From contig NZ_BMXJ01000007.1 of NCBI RefSeq assembly GCF_014651695.1, positions 202,509 through 266,508 on the forward strand: a stretch of 64,000 nucleotides of DNA, in the 5' to 3' direction. Positions 37,734 through 46,362 of this stretch are shown here, one piece after another. The first letter of the stretch is position 1. Each line of letters begins with the position of its first letter. This stretch comes from Nocardiopsis terrae. GTDB lineage: Bacteria; Actinomycetota; Actinomycetes; Streptosporangiales; Streptosporangiaceae. A program made the translations under genes and the position numbers. The notes beneath the pieces are model-generated. The model did no database searches. It saw only the letters and a list, made by a program, of their open reading frames with translations, and had not been told where the DNA came from.

Positions 37734-37811
37734 CGACTTCCCGCGTACCGCAGGGAAGAAACCGGACCCTGCCAGCGCGCTGACCTCTCGTGTCCACGAG
37801 GGGTCTTTTTT
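37721..37811 (+). promoter_or_regulatory. cimA transcription attenuator
   Basis: A perfect 10-bp stem pairs 37721-37730 (end of the leader peptide) with 37771-37780. It is followed by a terminator hairpin (37782-37805, one wobble position) and six T residues. The layout mirrors the ilvB attenuator. Confidence 0.78.
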
Positions 37812-37856
37812 GTTGGCCGGGCCCGCCACACACAGCATCAACCGGGAGTCCCACCC

Positions 37857-39467
37857 ATGAGGAACGACAGTTTCCACGTCTTCGACACCACGCTGCGCGA
37901 CGGAGCCCAGCGCGAGGGGATCAACCTCCGGGTCTCCGACAAGCTGGCCATCGCGAAGCTGCTCGACGACTTCGGGGTGGCGTTCATCGAGGGCGGATGG
38001 CCCGGGGCCAACCCCAAGGACACCGAGTTCTTCCAGCGGGCTTCACAAGAGCTCACGCTGGAGCACGCGCGACTCACCGCCTTCGGCGCGACCCGCCGGG
38101 CCGGTGTGAGGGCCGCCGACGACCCCCAGGTGGCCGCACTGCGCGACAGCGGCGCGTCGGTCGTCACTCTTGTCGCCAAGAGCGACGACCGACACGTCGA
38201 ACGTGCCCTGCGCACGACCCTCGACGAGAACCTCGCCATGGTCGCCGACACCGTCTCGCACCTGTGCGAGCACGGGCAGCGCGTGTTCGTCGACTGCGAG
38301 CACTTCTTCGACGGCTACCACCACAACCCCGAGTACGCCCTGTCCGTGGTCCGCGCCGCCGCCGACGCGGGCGCCGACGTGGTCGTCCTGTGCGACACCA
38401 ACGGCGGCATGCTCCCCGCCGACGTCACCCGGGTCGTCACCGAGGTGCTGGAGGCCACCGGCGCCCGCCTGGGCATCCACGCCCAGGACGACACCGGCTG
38501 CGCCGTCGCCAACACCCTGGCCGCGGTGGACGCGGGCGCCACCCACGTCCAGTGCACCGCCAACGGCTACGGCGAGCGCGTGGGCAACGCCAACCTCTTC
38601 TCCGTGGTCGGCGCGCTCACCCTCAAGCGGGGCCACGAGGTCCTGCCCGAGGGCTGCCTGGCCGAGATGACCCGCGTGGCCACCGCCATCGCCGAGATCG
38701 TCAACCTCGCCCCCGACACCCACCAGCCCTACGTGGGGGTGTCGGCCTTCGCGCACAAGGCGGGGCTGCACGCCTCGGCCATCAAGGTCGATCCCGACCT
38801 CTACCAGCACACCGACCCCGAACTGGTCGGCAACCGCATGCGGATGCTCGTCTCCGACATGGCCGGGCGCGCCTCGATCGAGCTCAAGGCCCAGGAGCTG
38901 GGGCTGGACCTGTCCGGCGACAAGGCCCTGTCCGGGCGGGTCGTGGAGCGGGTCAAGGGCCTGGAACTGTCCGGCTACAGCTTCGAGGCGGCCGACGCCT
39001 CCCTGGAGCTGCTGCTGCGCGAGGAGCTCGGGGAACCGGTCCGCTACTTCGACACCGAGTCCTGGCGCGTCATCACCGAGCGCCGCCCCACCGCCGGGAC
39101 CAGCCCCCTGTCCAGCGACTACGAGAGCCTCTCCGAGGCCACCGTCAAGCTCCGGGTCAAGGGGGAGCGGGTCATCGCCACCTCGGAGGGCAACGGTCCG
39201 GTCAACGCCCTGGACCGGGCACTGCGCAGCTCGATGGAGAGCGTCTACACGGCCCTGGCCGGACTGGAGCTGACCGACTACAAGGTCCGCATCCTGGAGG
39301 GCTCCTCGGGCACCAACGCGATCACCCGGATCCTGGTCAGCTTCAGCGACGGCAACGAGGAGTGGACGACCGTGGGCGTGGGGCCGAACGTCGTCGACGC
39401 CTCCTGGGTCGCGCTGGAGCAGGCCATCACCTACGGGCTCCTGCGCCAGGGCTACCCGCAGGGCTGA
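37857..39467 (+). CDS. cimA: (R)-citramalate synthase
   Basis: A 536-residue member of the homocitrate/isopropylmalate synthase family. It condenses pyruvate with acetyl-CoA to give citramalate, a threonine-independent entry to isoleucine. The TIM-barrel start FDTTLRDGAQREG and the metal-binding region HAQDDTGCAVAN are clear, and the C-terminal LeuA-type allosteric domain is present. The extra length and GGWPGANPKD fit the CimA subfamily rather than LeuA. ATG 37857 has a GGGAG site upstream. It is preceded by a leader peptide, attenuator and palindromic operator, so it is probably repressed when branched-chain amino acids are plentiful. LeuCD and LeuB in this window would carry out the following steps. 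Confidence 0.92.
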   Translation: MRNDSFHVFDTTLRDGAQREGINLRVSDKLAIAKLLDDFGVAFIEGGWPGANPKDTEFFQRASQELTLEHARLTAFGATRRAGVRAADDPQVAALRDSGASVVTLVAKSDDRHVERALRTTLDENLAMVADTVSHLCEHGQRVFVDCEHFFDGYHHNPEYALSVVRAAADAGADVVVLCDTNGGMLPADVTRVVTEVLEATGARLGIHAQDDTGCAVANTLAAVDAGATHVQCTANGYGERVGNANLFSVVGALTLKRGHEVLPEGCLAEMTRVATAIAEIVNLAPDTHQPYVGVSAFAHKAGLHASAIKVDPDLYQHTDPELVGNRMRMLVSDMAGRASIELKAQELGLDLSGDKALSGRVVERVKGLELSGYSFEAADASLELLLREELGEPVRYFDTESWRVITERRPTAGTSPLSSDYESLSEATVKLRVKGERVIATSEGNGPVNALDRALRSSMESVYTALAGLELTDYKVRILEGSSGTNAITRILVSFSDGNEEWTTVGVGPNVVDASWVALEQAITYGLLRQGYPQG

Positions 39468-39537
39468 CCTCCGGGCGCCCGGCGCTGCGAGCTCCGGAGC
39501 TCCGAGGGGGTCCGCGGCCCCTTCTCCGCCCGCCGGT

Positions 39538-40008
39538 TCAGGCGAGGAGGATGTCGTCGCCCTCGACCCGGATCGGGATCTCCTCCAAGGGGCTCCCCGC
39601 CGGGCCCTCGACGGGGGAGCCGTCCTCGACGGAGAAGCGGCTTCCGTGGCAGGGGCACTGGATCTGCCCGTCGGCCACCTGGTCGACCGGGCATCCCTCG
39701 TGGGTGCAGCTGGTGGAGAAGGCCCGGAAGGCGCCCTCCTCGGGCTGGGTGAGGACCACCTCGTGCTCGCTGAGAACGGTGCCGCCCCCCACGGGGACCT
39801 CGCCGGTGGTCGCGATCGGCGCTTCCGTGCCGCCCGGTTCCCCGCCCCCGGTGTCGTTCCCGCCGTCCGTCGCGGCCCCGCCGTCGGCGCCCCCGCTGCA
39901 GGCGGTGACCACCCCCACCAGGGCCCCGCCTCCGGCGGCCCCGAACACGGAGCGCCGGGTCACCTCCGACAGGACGGTCTCGGAACGCGTGTCACGGCAG
40001 TCGCACAT
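39538..40008 (-). CDS. Rieske [2Fe-2S] TAT lipoprotein
   Basis: A 156-residue exported iron-sulfur protein. The N-terminus has a twin-arginine signal (TRRSVFGAA) with a lipobox-like VTAC, so it is probably exported folded through Tat and lipid-anchored. After a Gly/Thr-rich linker, the Rieske domain shows CTHEGC and CPCHGS, the Cys-His pairs that bind the 2Fe-2S cluster. ATG 40008 has GAGG 5 bases upstream. No cytochrome partner is adjacent; the gene is convergent to cimA and followed upstream by the DUF3152 gene on the same strand. It is likely an electron carrier, but its partner is unknown. Confidence 0.88.
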   Translation of the reverse strand: MCDCRDTRSETVLSEVTRRSVFGAAGGGALVGVVTACSGGADGGAATDGGNDTGGGEPGGTEAPIATTGEVPVGGGTVLSEHEVVLTQPEEGAFRAFSTSCTHEGCPVDQVADGQIQCPCHGSRFSVEDGSPVEGPAGSPLEEIPIRVEGDDILLA

Positions 40009-40204
40009 GCGGCCTCACTCTCTCGCCCTGCGCGGAGCGGGGCGGACTCGCGCGCGGGGTCCTCGGGCCCCGCACGGACGGCGGACGGCCCCGTCCGACG
40101 GGGCCGGTCTCCATGGAACACGGCGCAGGCCCCCCGTGTCCGGGAAATTCGCTGACGTGTCCGCTCCGGGACCGCCCCGGGGGCGACACGGCGGCGGACC
40201 GGAC

Positions 40205-41050
40205 CTAGGGGTGGACCCAGCCGTTGGCCTCGCAACCCTGGAGGTCCAGGGTCTGCTGCTGCATCACGGGGGCGGGTTCGCCCTCGCCGGGGCAGTTCAC
40301 GTGCCCGTGGCCCAGGGTGTGGCCGACCTCGTGGTTGATCAGGTAGATCCGGTAGGTCTCCAGGTCGTCGTCGAAGTGCTCGACCCCCGACACCCAGCGG
40401 TTCTGGTTGATGATGGCGCGGTTGCCGTTGGCGCAGGAGACGAACCCGTTGGTGTTCAGCGGAGCGCACATGCGGTCGACCGTGTCCGGGGCGGCGAGCA
40501 GGACCCGGATGTCGGCGTCGTCGCCGTCCACCCGCTGGAACGACCGGTCTCCGTCGTTGCCCCAGCTGCGGGGGTCGCCCAGGATCTCCTCGACGGCGTC
40601 CACGAAGTCCCCGTCCTCGCCGGGCAGCCCCTCCTCGACCTCCACCGCGAAGGTGGTCAGCGGGCCCTCACCCATGACCTCGCTCTCGTCGTCCACCACC
40701 CGGATCTCACCGTCGGCGGAGTCGACCTCCTCCTCCACCGAGCGCAGCAGCACCGGGGCCTCCTCCTCGGACGACGAGGGGCTGGGGGAGGGGCTGCCCG
40801 GGGCAGCGGCGGCTCCGGCGGCCGACTCCTCCCCCGTGGCGGGGTGGCTGCTCCCGCTCTCCTCGGGGATTCCGTCGCTGACCGGGCCGGTGGCCGAGGT
40901 CTCCGCCGGGGACCCCGGGGCGGAGTCGGTCTCGGGCACGCTGACCATCAGTACGGCGGAGGCACCCGAGACCAGACACAGGCCCAGGGCGAGGCCCATG
41001 GGGTACCTGCGGCGCCGACGGTGCTTGGCGCGGGGAGCGGAAGCGGGCAC
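40205..41050 (-). CDS. DUF3152 secreted zinc-protease-like protein
   Basis: A 281-residue exported protein with a basic start and one membrane helix (about residues 17-40), a Ser/Pro/Glu-rich linker, and a C-terminal DUF3152 domain containing HEVGHTLGHGH, the HExxHxxGxxH zinc site of metzincin-type proteases, with four cysteines that may form disulfides. The family is widespread in actinomycetes; protease activity is inferred from the zinc motif. GTG 41050 is preferred, because GAGAGG lies 9 bases upstream; a TTG at 41059 in frame touches that site. It precedes the Rieske gene by about 200 bases on the same strand. Confidence 0.85.
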   Translation of the reverse strand: MPASAPRAKHRRRRRYPMGLALGLCLVSGASAVLMVSVPETDSAPGSPAETSATGPVSDGIPEESGSSHPATGEESAAGAAAAPGSPSPSPSSSEEEAPVLLRSVEEEVDSADGEIRVVDDESEVMGEGPLTTFAVEVEEGLPGEDGDFVDAVEEILGDPRSWGNDGDRSFQRVDGDDADIRVLLAAPDTVDRMCAPLNTNGFVSCANGNRAIINQNRWVSGVEHFDDDLETYRIYLINHEVGHTLGHGHVNCPGEGEPAPVMQQQTLDLQGCEANGWVHP

Positions 41051-41507
41051 GAGGCTCAACCTCTCGACAGTGGACGGTGGTACCGCCGGCCCGGGTACGG
41101 GAGGCTGTGCCTCCGCCCCCTTCCGGCGGCCGTGGGGCCGCTCCGGCCGGGGCGGCCGGTGGAGGCGCCCCCACGGGATGACCGGATGTCGTGGCGGTCA
41201 CCCTGGGCAGTGTCTCCGCTCACCGGGGAGCGGTACCGCCTACCCCCGGAACGGCGGCTCCCGGGGGCTTGGTGCAACGAACCCCAGCATGCCAGAGATC
41301 GCCCCCGTGGCGGGCCAGGCGGCGCCCCGGGAAATGAGGGTGTGTCCCGGCTTCGGGCTTTTGTCGTGGCCCTCCCGTCCCCGTCGCGCCCCGGCCCGCC
41401 CCGGCGGGCCGCCGCGCGCCGCCCCGCCTCGGGTCCGGTCGCGCCCTTCGCGCCGTTACGCTGCACACGGCAAGAGCGAGTCAAGCAGGGCTGCTGGGAG
41501 GCATCAG
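41051..41507. other. Gene-free region between divergent DUF3152 and FAH genes
   Basis: About 450 bases, very GC-rich, with several short inverted repeats (for example CCCCCGG near 41244 with CCGGGGG near 41259). The region should hold both divergent promoters. A structured leader for the DUF3152 gene is possible, but I could not match it to a riboswitch class. Confidence 0.5.
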
Positions 41508-42308
41508 GTGCGTATCGCACGGTTCGCGGCCGGTGACGAGGTCGGTTTCGGCATTGTCGAGACGGAGACGGACAGCGGGGAGGAGTTCGTCGCGCGGTTG
41601 ACGGGCCACCCGCTGCTGGGGGACATCAAGCTGACCGGTGAGCGGGCCAAGCTCTCCGACGTGCGGCTGCTGTCGCCGGTCCTGCCCACCAAGGTGGTGT
41701 GCATCGGCAAGAACTACGCCGACCACGTCGCGGAGATGCAGGACATCACGGGCGAGTCCACCGACGAACCGGTCGTCTTCCTCAAACCGTCCACCGCGGT
41801 CACCGGGCCGGCCGACCCGGTCTTCTACCCCTCGGCCTCCGAGCGGGTCGACTACGAGGGCGAGATGGCGATCGTCATCTCCCGGCCCTGCCGCGAGGTC
41901 CCCCGGGAACGCGCCAAGGACGTCATCCTGGGTTACACGGTGGCCAACGACGTCACCGCCCGCGACCTCCAGAAGACGGACAAGCAGTGGACGCGGGCCA
42001 AGGGCTTCGACTCCTTCTGCCCGATCGGGCCGTGGATCACCACCGGCCTGAGCATCGAGGAAGCCCAGGACCTGGCGGTCACCACGACCGTGGACGGCCA
42101 GACGCGCCAGGAGGGGCGTACGTCACAGTTCCTCCACGACATCCCGGGCATCATCTCCTATGTCACCTCCTTCATGACACTGCTCCCGGGCGACGTGGTC
42201 CTGACCGGTACACCCGCAGGTGTGGGCCCTGTCGAGGTCGGCCAGGAGGTCGCCGTTACCGTGGAGCGCCTGGGCACCATCCGCAACAGGGTGGTCGCCC
42301 GGGACTGA
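41508..42308 (+). CDS. Fumarylacetoacetate hydrolase family protein
   Basis: A 266-residue member of the FAH superfamily, which includes hydratases, decarboxylases and acylpyruvate hydrolases. The C-terminal catalytic domain has GKNYADHVAEM, the metal ligands in DYEGEMAIVI (Glu residues) and NDVTARDLQ (Asp). The N-terminal 50 residues are the small beta domain. GTG 41508 has GGGAGG 6 bases upstream. The substrate cannot be deduced. Orthologues sit next to gltX in Streptomyces too, which supports a conserved chromosomal location, not a shared pathway. Confidence 0.9.
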   Translation: MRIARFAAGDEVGFGIVETETDSGEEFVARLTGHPLLGDIKLTGERAKLSDVRLLSPVLPTKVVCIGKNYADHVAEMQDITGESTDEPVVFLKPSTAVTGPADPVFYPSASERVDYEGEMAIVISRPCREVPRERAKDVILGYTVANDVTARDLQKTDKQWTRAKGFDSFCPIGPWITTGLSIEEAQDLAVTTTVDGQTRQEGRTSQFLHDIPGIISYVTSFMTLLPGDVVLTGTPAGVGPVEVGQEVAVTVERLGTIRNRVVARD

Positions 42309-42316
42309 GCCCGGCC

Positions 42317-42346
42317 GACCGTGCGCGGGCGTTCCCGCGCACGGTC
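42317..42346 (+). terminator. Terminator after the FAH gene
   Basis: A perfect 13-bp stem (42317-42329 with 42334-42346) with a CGTT loop, 9 bases after the stop. Confidence 0.7.
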
Positions 42347-42395
42347 CGCTCCGGGGTCGGCCCGCACCACACCCCACCACGGAAGGTCCCACCCG

Positions 42396-43295
42396 TTGTC
42401 CGCACTCAGCCGCCTCCCCCGACCCGCCCTCCTCGCGGGCGTGTGCACTCTGGTTCTGGCACTGGTGGGGTCCGGGCTGTGGATACTCACCAGGGTCGAC
42501 CCGGCGTCCCCGGGCCCCTCCGCAGACTCCGGCCCGGAGCCCGAGAACACCGGCCGGACACAGGTACGCGTGATGCTGGCGGGGGACTCCATGACCCACG
42601 GATCCGACGGTGACCGGACCTGGCGCTTCCACCTGTGGAACCACCTCCAGCCCCACGTCGAGGGACTGGACTTCGTCGGGCCCTTCACCTCGCCCGCCAC
42701 CCCCGAACAGATCATCCCGCCGGAGCTCACCGGCGGTGAACCCGATGACGGCGACCCTGACGAGGTCGACTACCGGGACCCGGACTTCGACCAGGACCAC
42801 AACGCCCGCTGGGGCCGGACCCTGGCCGACGCCGTCACCACGATCGAGGACGACGTCCGGACGCACCGGCCGGACGTGCTGTGCGCCATGATCGGCCTCA
42901 ACGACCTGCTGTTCCCGATCTCCGCCGAGGAGATGGAACAGCTGCTGCGGGACTACGTCGGTGGCGCCCGTGAGGCCAACCCGGAGATCCGGATCCTCCT
43001 CGCCCACGCGCTGCCCATCGCTCGGGCGGACGAGGACGAGGGTTTCGCCCTGCGGGTGTACGCGTACAACGAGATGCTCCGTACGGTGGCGGAGGACATG
43101 TCCACGGAGCGGTCCCCGGTCGTCAGCTTCGACCTGGGCCGGGCCGAGGACTGGAGCGTCGCCTCGGACACCTACGACGGCACCCATCCCACCGACAGCG
43201 GGGAGCTGAAGATCGCCGCGGGTTTCGCCGACGCCCTCTCCCGCGAGTTCGGTCTGGGCCCGGCCTACCCGAGGCCGCTGCCGAGCAGTACCTGA
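42396..43295 (+). CDS. Secreted or membrane-anchored SGNH/GDSL hydrolase
   Basis: A 299-residue esterase/lipase-type protein. An N-terminal hydrophobic helix (about residues 11-33) serves as signal or anchor. The SGNH blocks are present: GDSMTHG (catalytic Ser), GLNDLL (Gly-X-Asn) and DGTHPT (Asp and His). The substrate could be a carbohydrate ester, as is common for actinomycete SGNH proteins, but this is inference. The start is TTG 42396, with GGAAGG 9 bases upstream; longer frames lack a site. It ends 100 bases before gltX. Confidence 0.85.
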   Translation: MSALSRLPRPALLAGVCTLVLALVGSGLWILTRVDPASPGPSADSGPEPENTGRTQVRVMLAGDSMTHGSDGDRTWRFHLWNHLQPHVEGLDFVGPFTSPATPEQIIPPELTGGEPDDGDPDEVDYRDPDFDQDHNARWGRTLADAVTTIEDDVRTHRPDVLCAMIGLNDLLFPISAEEMEQLLRDYVGGAREANPEIRILLAHALPIARADEDEGFALRVYAYNEMLRTVAEDMSTERSPVVSFDLGRAEDWSVASDTYDGTHPTDSGELKIAAGFADALSREFGLGPAYPRPLPSST

Positions 43296-43305
43296 CCGGT
43301 GTTCC

Positions 43306-43331
43306 CGGTGCCCGGGGCGCCCCGGGCACCG
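43306..43331. terminator. 26-bp perfect palindrome after the SGNH gene
   Basis: Two 13-base arms with no spacer, 10 bases after the stop; likely a terminator. Confidence 0.55.
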
Positions 43332-43382
43332 CTGCCCCTCCGCCCGCTCCGGGACTTCCCACAGGTCATCCCGGGCCACCGA

Positions 43383-43388
43383 TACCCT
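43383..43388 (+). promoter_or_regulatory. Putative -10 element of gltX
   Basis: TACCCT ends 7 bases before the GTG start of gltX, where a leaderless transcript would begin. No ribosome site and no good -35 hexamer are seen. Confidence 0.4.
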
Positions 43389-43395
43389 GGGGTCC

Positions 43396-44844
43396 GTGAC
43401 TGAGACTCCGATTCGTACCCGCTTCGCCCCGTCCCCCACGGGCATGTTCCACGTCGGTGGCGCCCGCTCCGCGCTCTTCAACTGGGCGCTGGCCCAACAG
43501 CAGCCCGAGGGCCGCATGGTCCTGCGCATCGAGGACACCGACGCCGCCCGCAACCGTCCCGAGTGGACCGACGGCATCATCCGCGCGATGTCCTGGATCG
43601 GCATCGACGAGGCCGACCCGCACTTCGAGGGCCCGTACTTCCAGTCGGCCTACGTGGACAAACACCGTGAGACCGCCCAGGAGCTGTACCGCTCCGGTCG
43701 CGCCTACTACTGCGACTGCACCCGCGAACAGGTGCAGGAGCGCCGCGACAACCCGAACCTGGGCTATGACGGCTTCTGCCGCGACCGCGGCCTGGAGCCG
43801 GGCCCGGGCCGCGCGCTGCGCTTCCGCGTGCCCGAAGGCGGGCCCACGGTCGTGCGCGACCAGGTCCGCGGCGACGTGGAGTTCGACCACGCCTCGATCG
43901 AGGACTTCGTGATCGCCCGCGCCGACGGCTCCCCGCTGTTCGTCCTGGCCAACGTGCTCGACGACGTCGAGATGCGGATCACCCACGTCATCCGCGGCGA
44001 GGAGCACCTGTCCAACACCCCCAAGCAGCAGCTGCTGTGGGAGGCGCTGGACCTGGCCCCGCCGGTGTGGGCGCACCTGCCCGTCATCGTCAACGAGCAG
44101 CGCAAGAAGCTGTCCAAGCGCCGTGACAAGGTCGCCCTGGAGTCCTACCAGGAGGAGGGCTACCTCGCCGAGGCGATGGTCAACTACCTGATGCTGCTGG
44201 GCTGGGCGCCGGGCGAGGACCGCGAGATCATGCCGTGGTCCGAGATGATGCCGTTGTTCCGTATCCAGGACGTCAACAGCTCCAGCGCCTTCTTCGACGA
44301 GAAGAAGCTGCGGGCCTTCAACGGTGAGTACATCCGCCAGCTGAGCGTCGAGGACTTCGTCGAGCGCTGCCAGCCGTGGTTGACCGGCCAGGGCACCCCC
44401 TGGGACGCCGCCGACTACGACCCCGCGGTCTTCGCCGCCGTGGCTCCGCTGGCCCAGAGCCGGGTGGCGGTGCTCAGCGAGATCGTCCCGAACGTGGACT
44501 TCCTGTTCCTGCGGGAGCCGGCGGAGGACGAGAAGAGCTGGCGCAAGGCGATGAAGCCGGGCGTCGGCCGGGAGATGGTGGAGGCCGCCCTGGCGCGCTT
44601 CGCCGACCCCGCACTGGAGTGGACCGCGGACTCCCTCAAGGACGCCACCGAGGAGACCGGGGCCGCGCTCGGACTGAAGCTCGGCAAGGCCCAGGCGCCG
44701 GTGCGCGTGGCCGTCACCGGGCGGACCGTGGGGCTTCCGCTGTTCGAGTCCCTGGAGCTGCTGGGCCGCGAGCGCGTCCAGACGCGCCTGGAGGCCGCCC
44801 TGGAGCGCCTGCGCGCCGAGGAGAAGGCCGCGGACGAGGGCTGA
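43396..44844 (+). CDS. gltX: Glutamyl-tRNA synthetase
   Basis: GltX (482 residues) charges tRNA-Glu with glutamate. In organisms with GatCAB it also misacylates tRNA-Gln. The class I signatures are [13 protein letters not shown] (HIGH equivalent) and KLSKRR (KMSKS equivalent). A zinc-binding Cys cluster is partly kept (CDCT). No glutaminyl-tRNA synthetase is seen in the window, and gatCAB is present, so this enzyme is probably non-discriminating. The GTG start 43396 lies 7 bases after a TACCCT hexamer. Directly downstream are its substrates tRNA-Gln and two tRNA-Glu. Confidence 0.96.
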   Translation: MTETPIRTRFAPSPTGMFHVGGARSALFNWALAQQQPEGRMVLRIEDTDAARNRPEWTDGIIRAMSWIGIDEADPHFEGPYFQSAYVDKHRETAQELYRSGRAYYCDCTREQVQERRDNPNLGYDGFCRDRGLEPGPGRALRFRVPEGGPTVVRDQVRGDVEFDHASIEDFVIARADGSPLFVLANVLDDVEMRITHVIRGEEHLSNTPKQQLLWEALDLAPPVWAHLPVIVNEQRKKLSKRRDKVALESYQEEGYLAEAMVNYLMLLGWAPGEDREIMPWSEMMPLFRIQDVNSSSAFFDEKKLRAFNGEYIRQLSVEDFVERCQPWLTGQGTPWDAADYDPAVFAAVAPLAQSRVAVLSEIVPNVDFLFLREPAEDEKSWRKAMKPGVGREMVEAALARFADPALEWTADSLKDATEETGAALGLKLGKAQAPVRVAVTGRTVGLPLFESLELLGRERVQTRLEAALERLRAEEKAADEG

Positions 44845-44849
44845 CCCGG

Positions 44850-44884
44850 TCGGGGTGGCCGGGCTGTGGGCGCAGCCACCCCGA
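44850..44884 (+). terminator. Terminator after gltX
   Basis: A 10-bp perfect stem (44850-44859 with 44875-44884) with a loop that can pair further, 5 bases after the stop. Confidence 0.6.
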
Positions 44885-44890
44885 TTCCGG

Positions 44891-44920
44891 TTCGCGAGTA
44901 CTCAGAATGTCCGCTAGAGT
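44891..44920 (+). promoter_or_regulatory. Putative tRNA promoter
   Basis: TTCGCG (44891-44896) and TAGAGT (44915-44920) are 18 bases apart, upstream of the tRNA-Gln gene. Confidence 0.4.
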
Positions 44921-44978
44921 TAAACACGTCGCCGAGGGGGACCGGGGAGCGAAGAGCTGCCAAGTCCTCCGAAAGCAT

Positions 44979-45050
44979 TGGCCTATGGTGTAATCGGCAG
45001 CACGACTGATTCTGGTTCAGTTAGTCTAGGTTCGAGTCCTGGTAGGCCAG
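44979..45050 (+). tRNA. tRNA-Gln (CTG anticodon)
   Basis: A 72-base cloverleaf with acceptor arms TGGCCTA and TAGGCCA, anticodon CTG, the T-loop sequence GTTCGAGTC and discriminator G at 45050. No CCA is encoded. Confidence 0.93.
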
Positions 45051-45099
45051 CGCGTGACCGTGGTTCGCCGCGGTCGGCACGGGTCTTCGACCCAGGTGC

Positions 45100-45172
45100 G
45101 CCCCCGTCGTCTAGTGGCCTAGGACGCCGCCCTCTCAAGGCGGTAACGGCGGTTCGAATCCGCTCGGGGGTA
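45100..45172 (+). tRNA. tRNA-Glu (CTC anticodon), copy 1
   Basis: A 73-base cloverleaf with acceptor arms GCCCCCG and CGGGGGT, anticodon CTC, T-loop GTTCGAATC and discriminator A. CCA follows directly at 45173-45175. Confidence 0.94.
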
Positions 45173-45302
45173 CCAACGGGAAGTCGCTTCCACACCGTGG
45201 GAGCTTTCTTTCTGGCCGGTGCATGTCACCGGTGTCCGGTTCGGGTGGGTATCGTGGTTTCGCGGTCCGGCCCGGATCGACGGTCCTCTGCTGACCGAAC
45301 AG

Positions 45303-45375
45303 GCCCCCGTCGTCTAGTGGCCTAGGACGCCGCCCTCTCAAGGCGGTAACGGCGGTTCGAATCCGCTCGGGGGTA
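45303..45375 (+). tRNA. tRNA-Glu (CTC anticodon), copy 2
   Basis: Identical in sequence to copy 1 over the 73-base gene, but followed by CGA rather than CCA, so the 3' end must be added enzymatically. Confidence 0.94.
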
Positions 45376-45389
45376 CGAGAAGTACGTGA

Positions 45390-45428
45390 AGAAGGCCCCA
45401 CCCGGTTCGGGTGGGGCCTTCTGCTTTT
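45390..45428 (+). terminator. Terminator of the tRNA cluster
   Basis: A perfect 14-bp stem (45390-45403 with 45409-45422) with a GGTTC loop, followed by GCTTTT. Confidence 0.8.
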
Positions 45429-45501
45429 CCAGGAGCCGGTGGCCACTCGGGTGCCGCCGCGGTCCGGCCCGGAAGTCCGTGGCGCCGAACCGGCCCACCC
45501 G

Positions 45502-45563
45502 CCGTGATCTTGCTACCAGGGGCAACTTCGGCGCCGAAGTTGCCCCTGGTAGCAAGATCACGG
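45502..45563. repeat. 62-bp perfect palindrome
   Basis: Two 31-base arms with no spacer (45502-45532 and 45533-45563) are exact reverse complements. It lies between the convergent tRNA cluster and the TetR gene, and may act as a two-way terminator or be a mobile palindromic unit. Confidence 0.9.
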
Positions 45564-45588
45564 TGAAAACCCGGCCCGCTCACCGGCC

Positions 45589-46284
45589 TCAGCCCACCCG
45601 GGCGACCAGCCGGTCCAGTTCCCCCTTCGGCCCGCCCGCCGAGACCAGCATGGCGACCAGCTGGTCGAGCAGCCAGTCCGCCAGCTCGTCGCGGGACATC
45701 TCACGCTCGCGCAGCCAGAACATCACCGCGGTCTCCACCGCCGCCACCCAGCAGCGCAGGGCCATCAGCAGCCGGGGCGAGGGGTCCTCGACACCCACCC
45801 GCCGCAGGATCAGGTTCCGCACACCCTGGCGGACCCGGTCGATCTCCGCCTCGGTCTCCTCCGTGGCCACCATCGAGCCGCCGTTCAGCAGGGCGGCGTA
45901 GGAGGGCGAGTAGGAGTCCGCGAAGTCGACGAAGGTGCGCAGGGCCAGCCGCAGCTGCTCCAGCGGGGGCAGGTCCTCGGGCGGGGCCAGCCGCGGCAGG
46001 AGCTCGGACACGGCCTGCTCCAGCGCGGCCCTGCGCAATTCCGCCATGTTGGGGAAGTAGCGGTAGACCAGGGCCCGGGAGACGTCGGCCTCCTCGGCGA
46101 TCTCCTCCGGGGTGACGTCACCGGGCGGGCGCCGCGCGAACACGCGCAGCGCCGTCCTGATCAGGTCCTCGCGGCGTTCGTGCGGCGCCATGCGGCGTGG
46201 CCGCCGCCCGGTTCCCGACGGGTGCGCCGGGACCGCCGAACCCGTCACCCGCGCCTGGTGACGGTCGGCCCTGTGGGACACCAC
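45589..46284 (-). CDS. TetR-family transcriptional regulator
   Basis: A 231-residue (or 200-residue) TetR regulator. The N-terminal DNA-binding helix-turn-helix is in VTPEEIAEEADVSRALVYRYF, and the ligand-binding helical domain follows. GTG 46284 is supported by GGAGG 11 bases upstream; ATG 46191 would remove an Arg-rich extension but has no ribosome site. It is the last gene of a five-gene minus-strand run and likely controls it: a perfect 18-bp palindrome of TetR-operator style overlaps the promoter of the first gene at 51080-51097. The ligand is unknown. Confidence 0.85.
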   Translation of the reverse strand: MVSHRADRHQARVTGSAVPAHPSGTGRRPRRMAPHERREDLIRTALRVFARRPPGDVTPEEIAEEADVSRALVYRYFPNMAELRRAALEQAVSELLPRLAPPEDLPPLEQLRLALRTFVDFADSYSPSYAALLNGGSMVATEETEAEIDRVRQGVRNLILRRVGVEDPSPRLLMALRCWVAAVETAVMFWLREREMSRDELADWLLDQLVAMLVSAGGPKGELDRLVARVG

Positions 46285-46362
46285 CGTTGTCGTAACCTCC
46301 CGAACCCTCTCTGTCCTGCTCCTGGCTGTTCCTCCTCCGAAACTACCGCCTCGGGGGAGCGC

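Noticed and set aside
41051..41507. c-di-AMP (ydaO-type) riboswitch upstream of the DUF3152 gene
   Set aside because: I could not find the conserved bases of that class on the minus strand, so only a structured region is noted.
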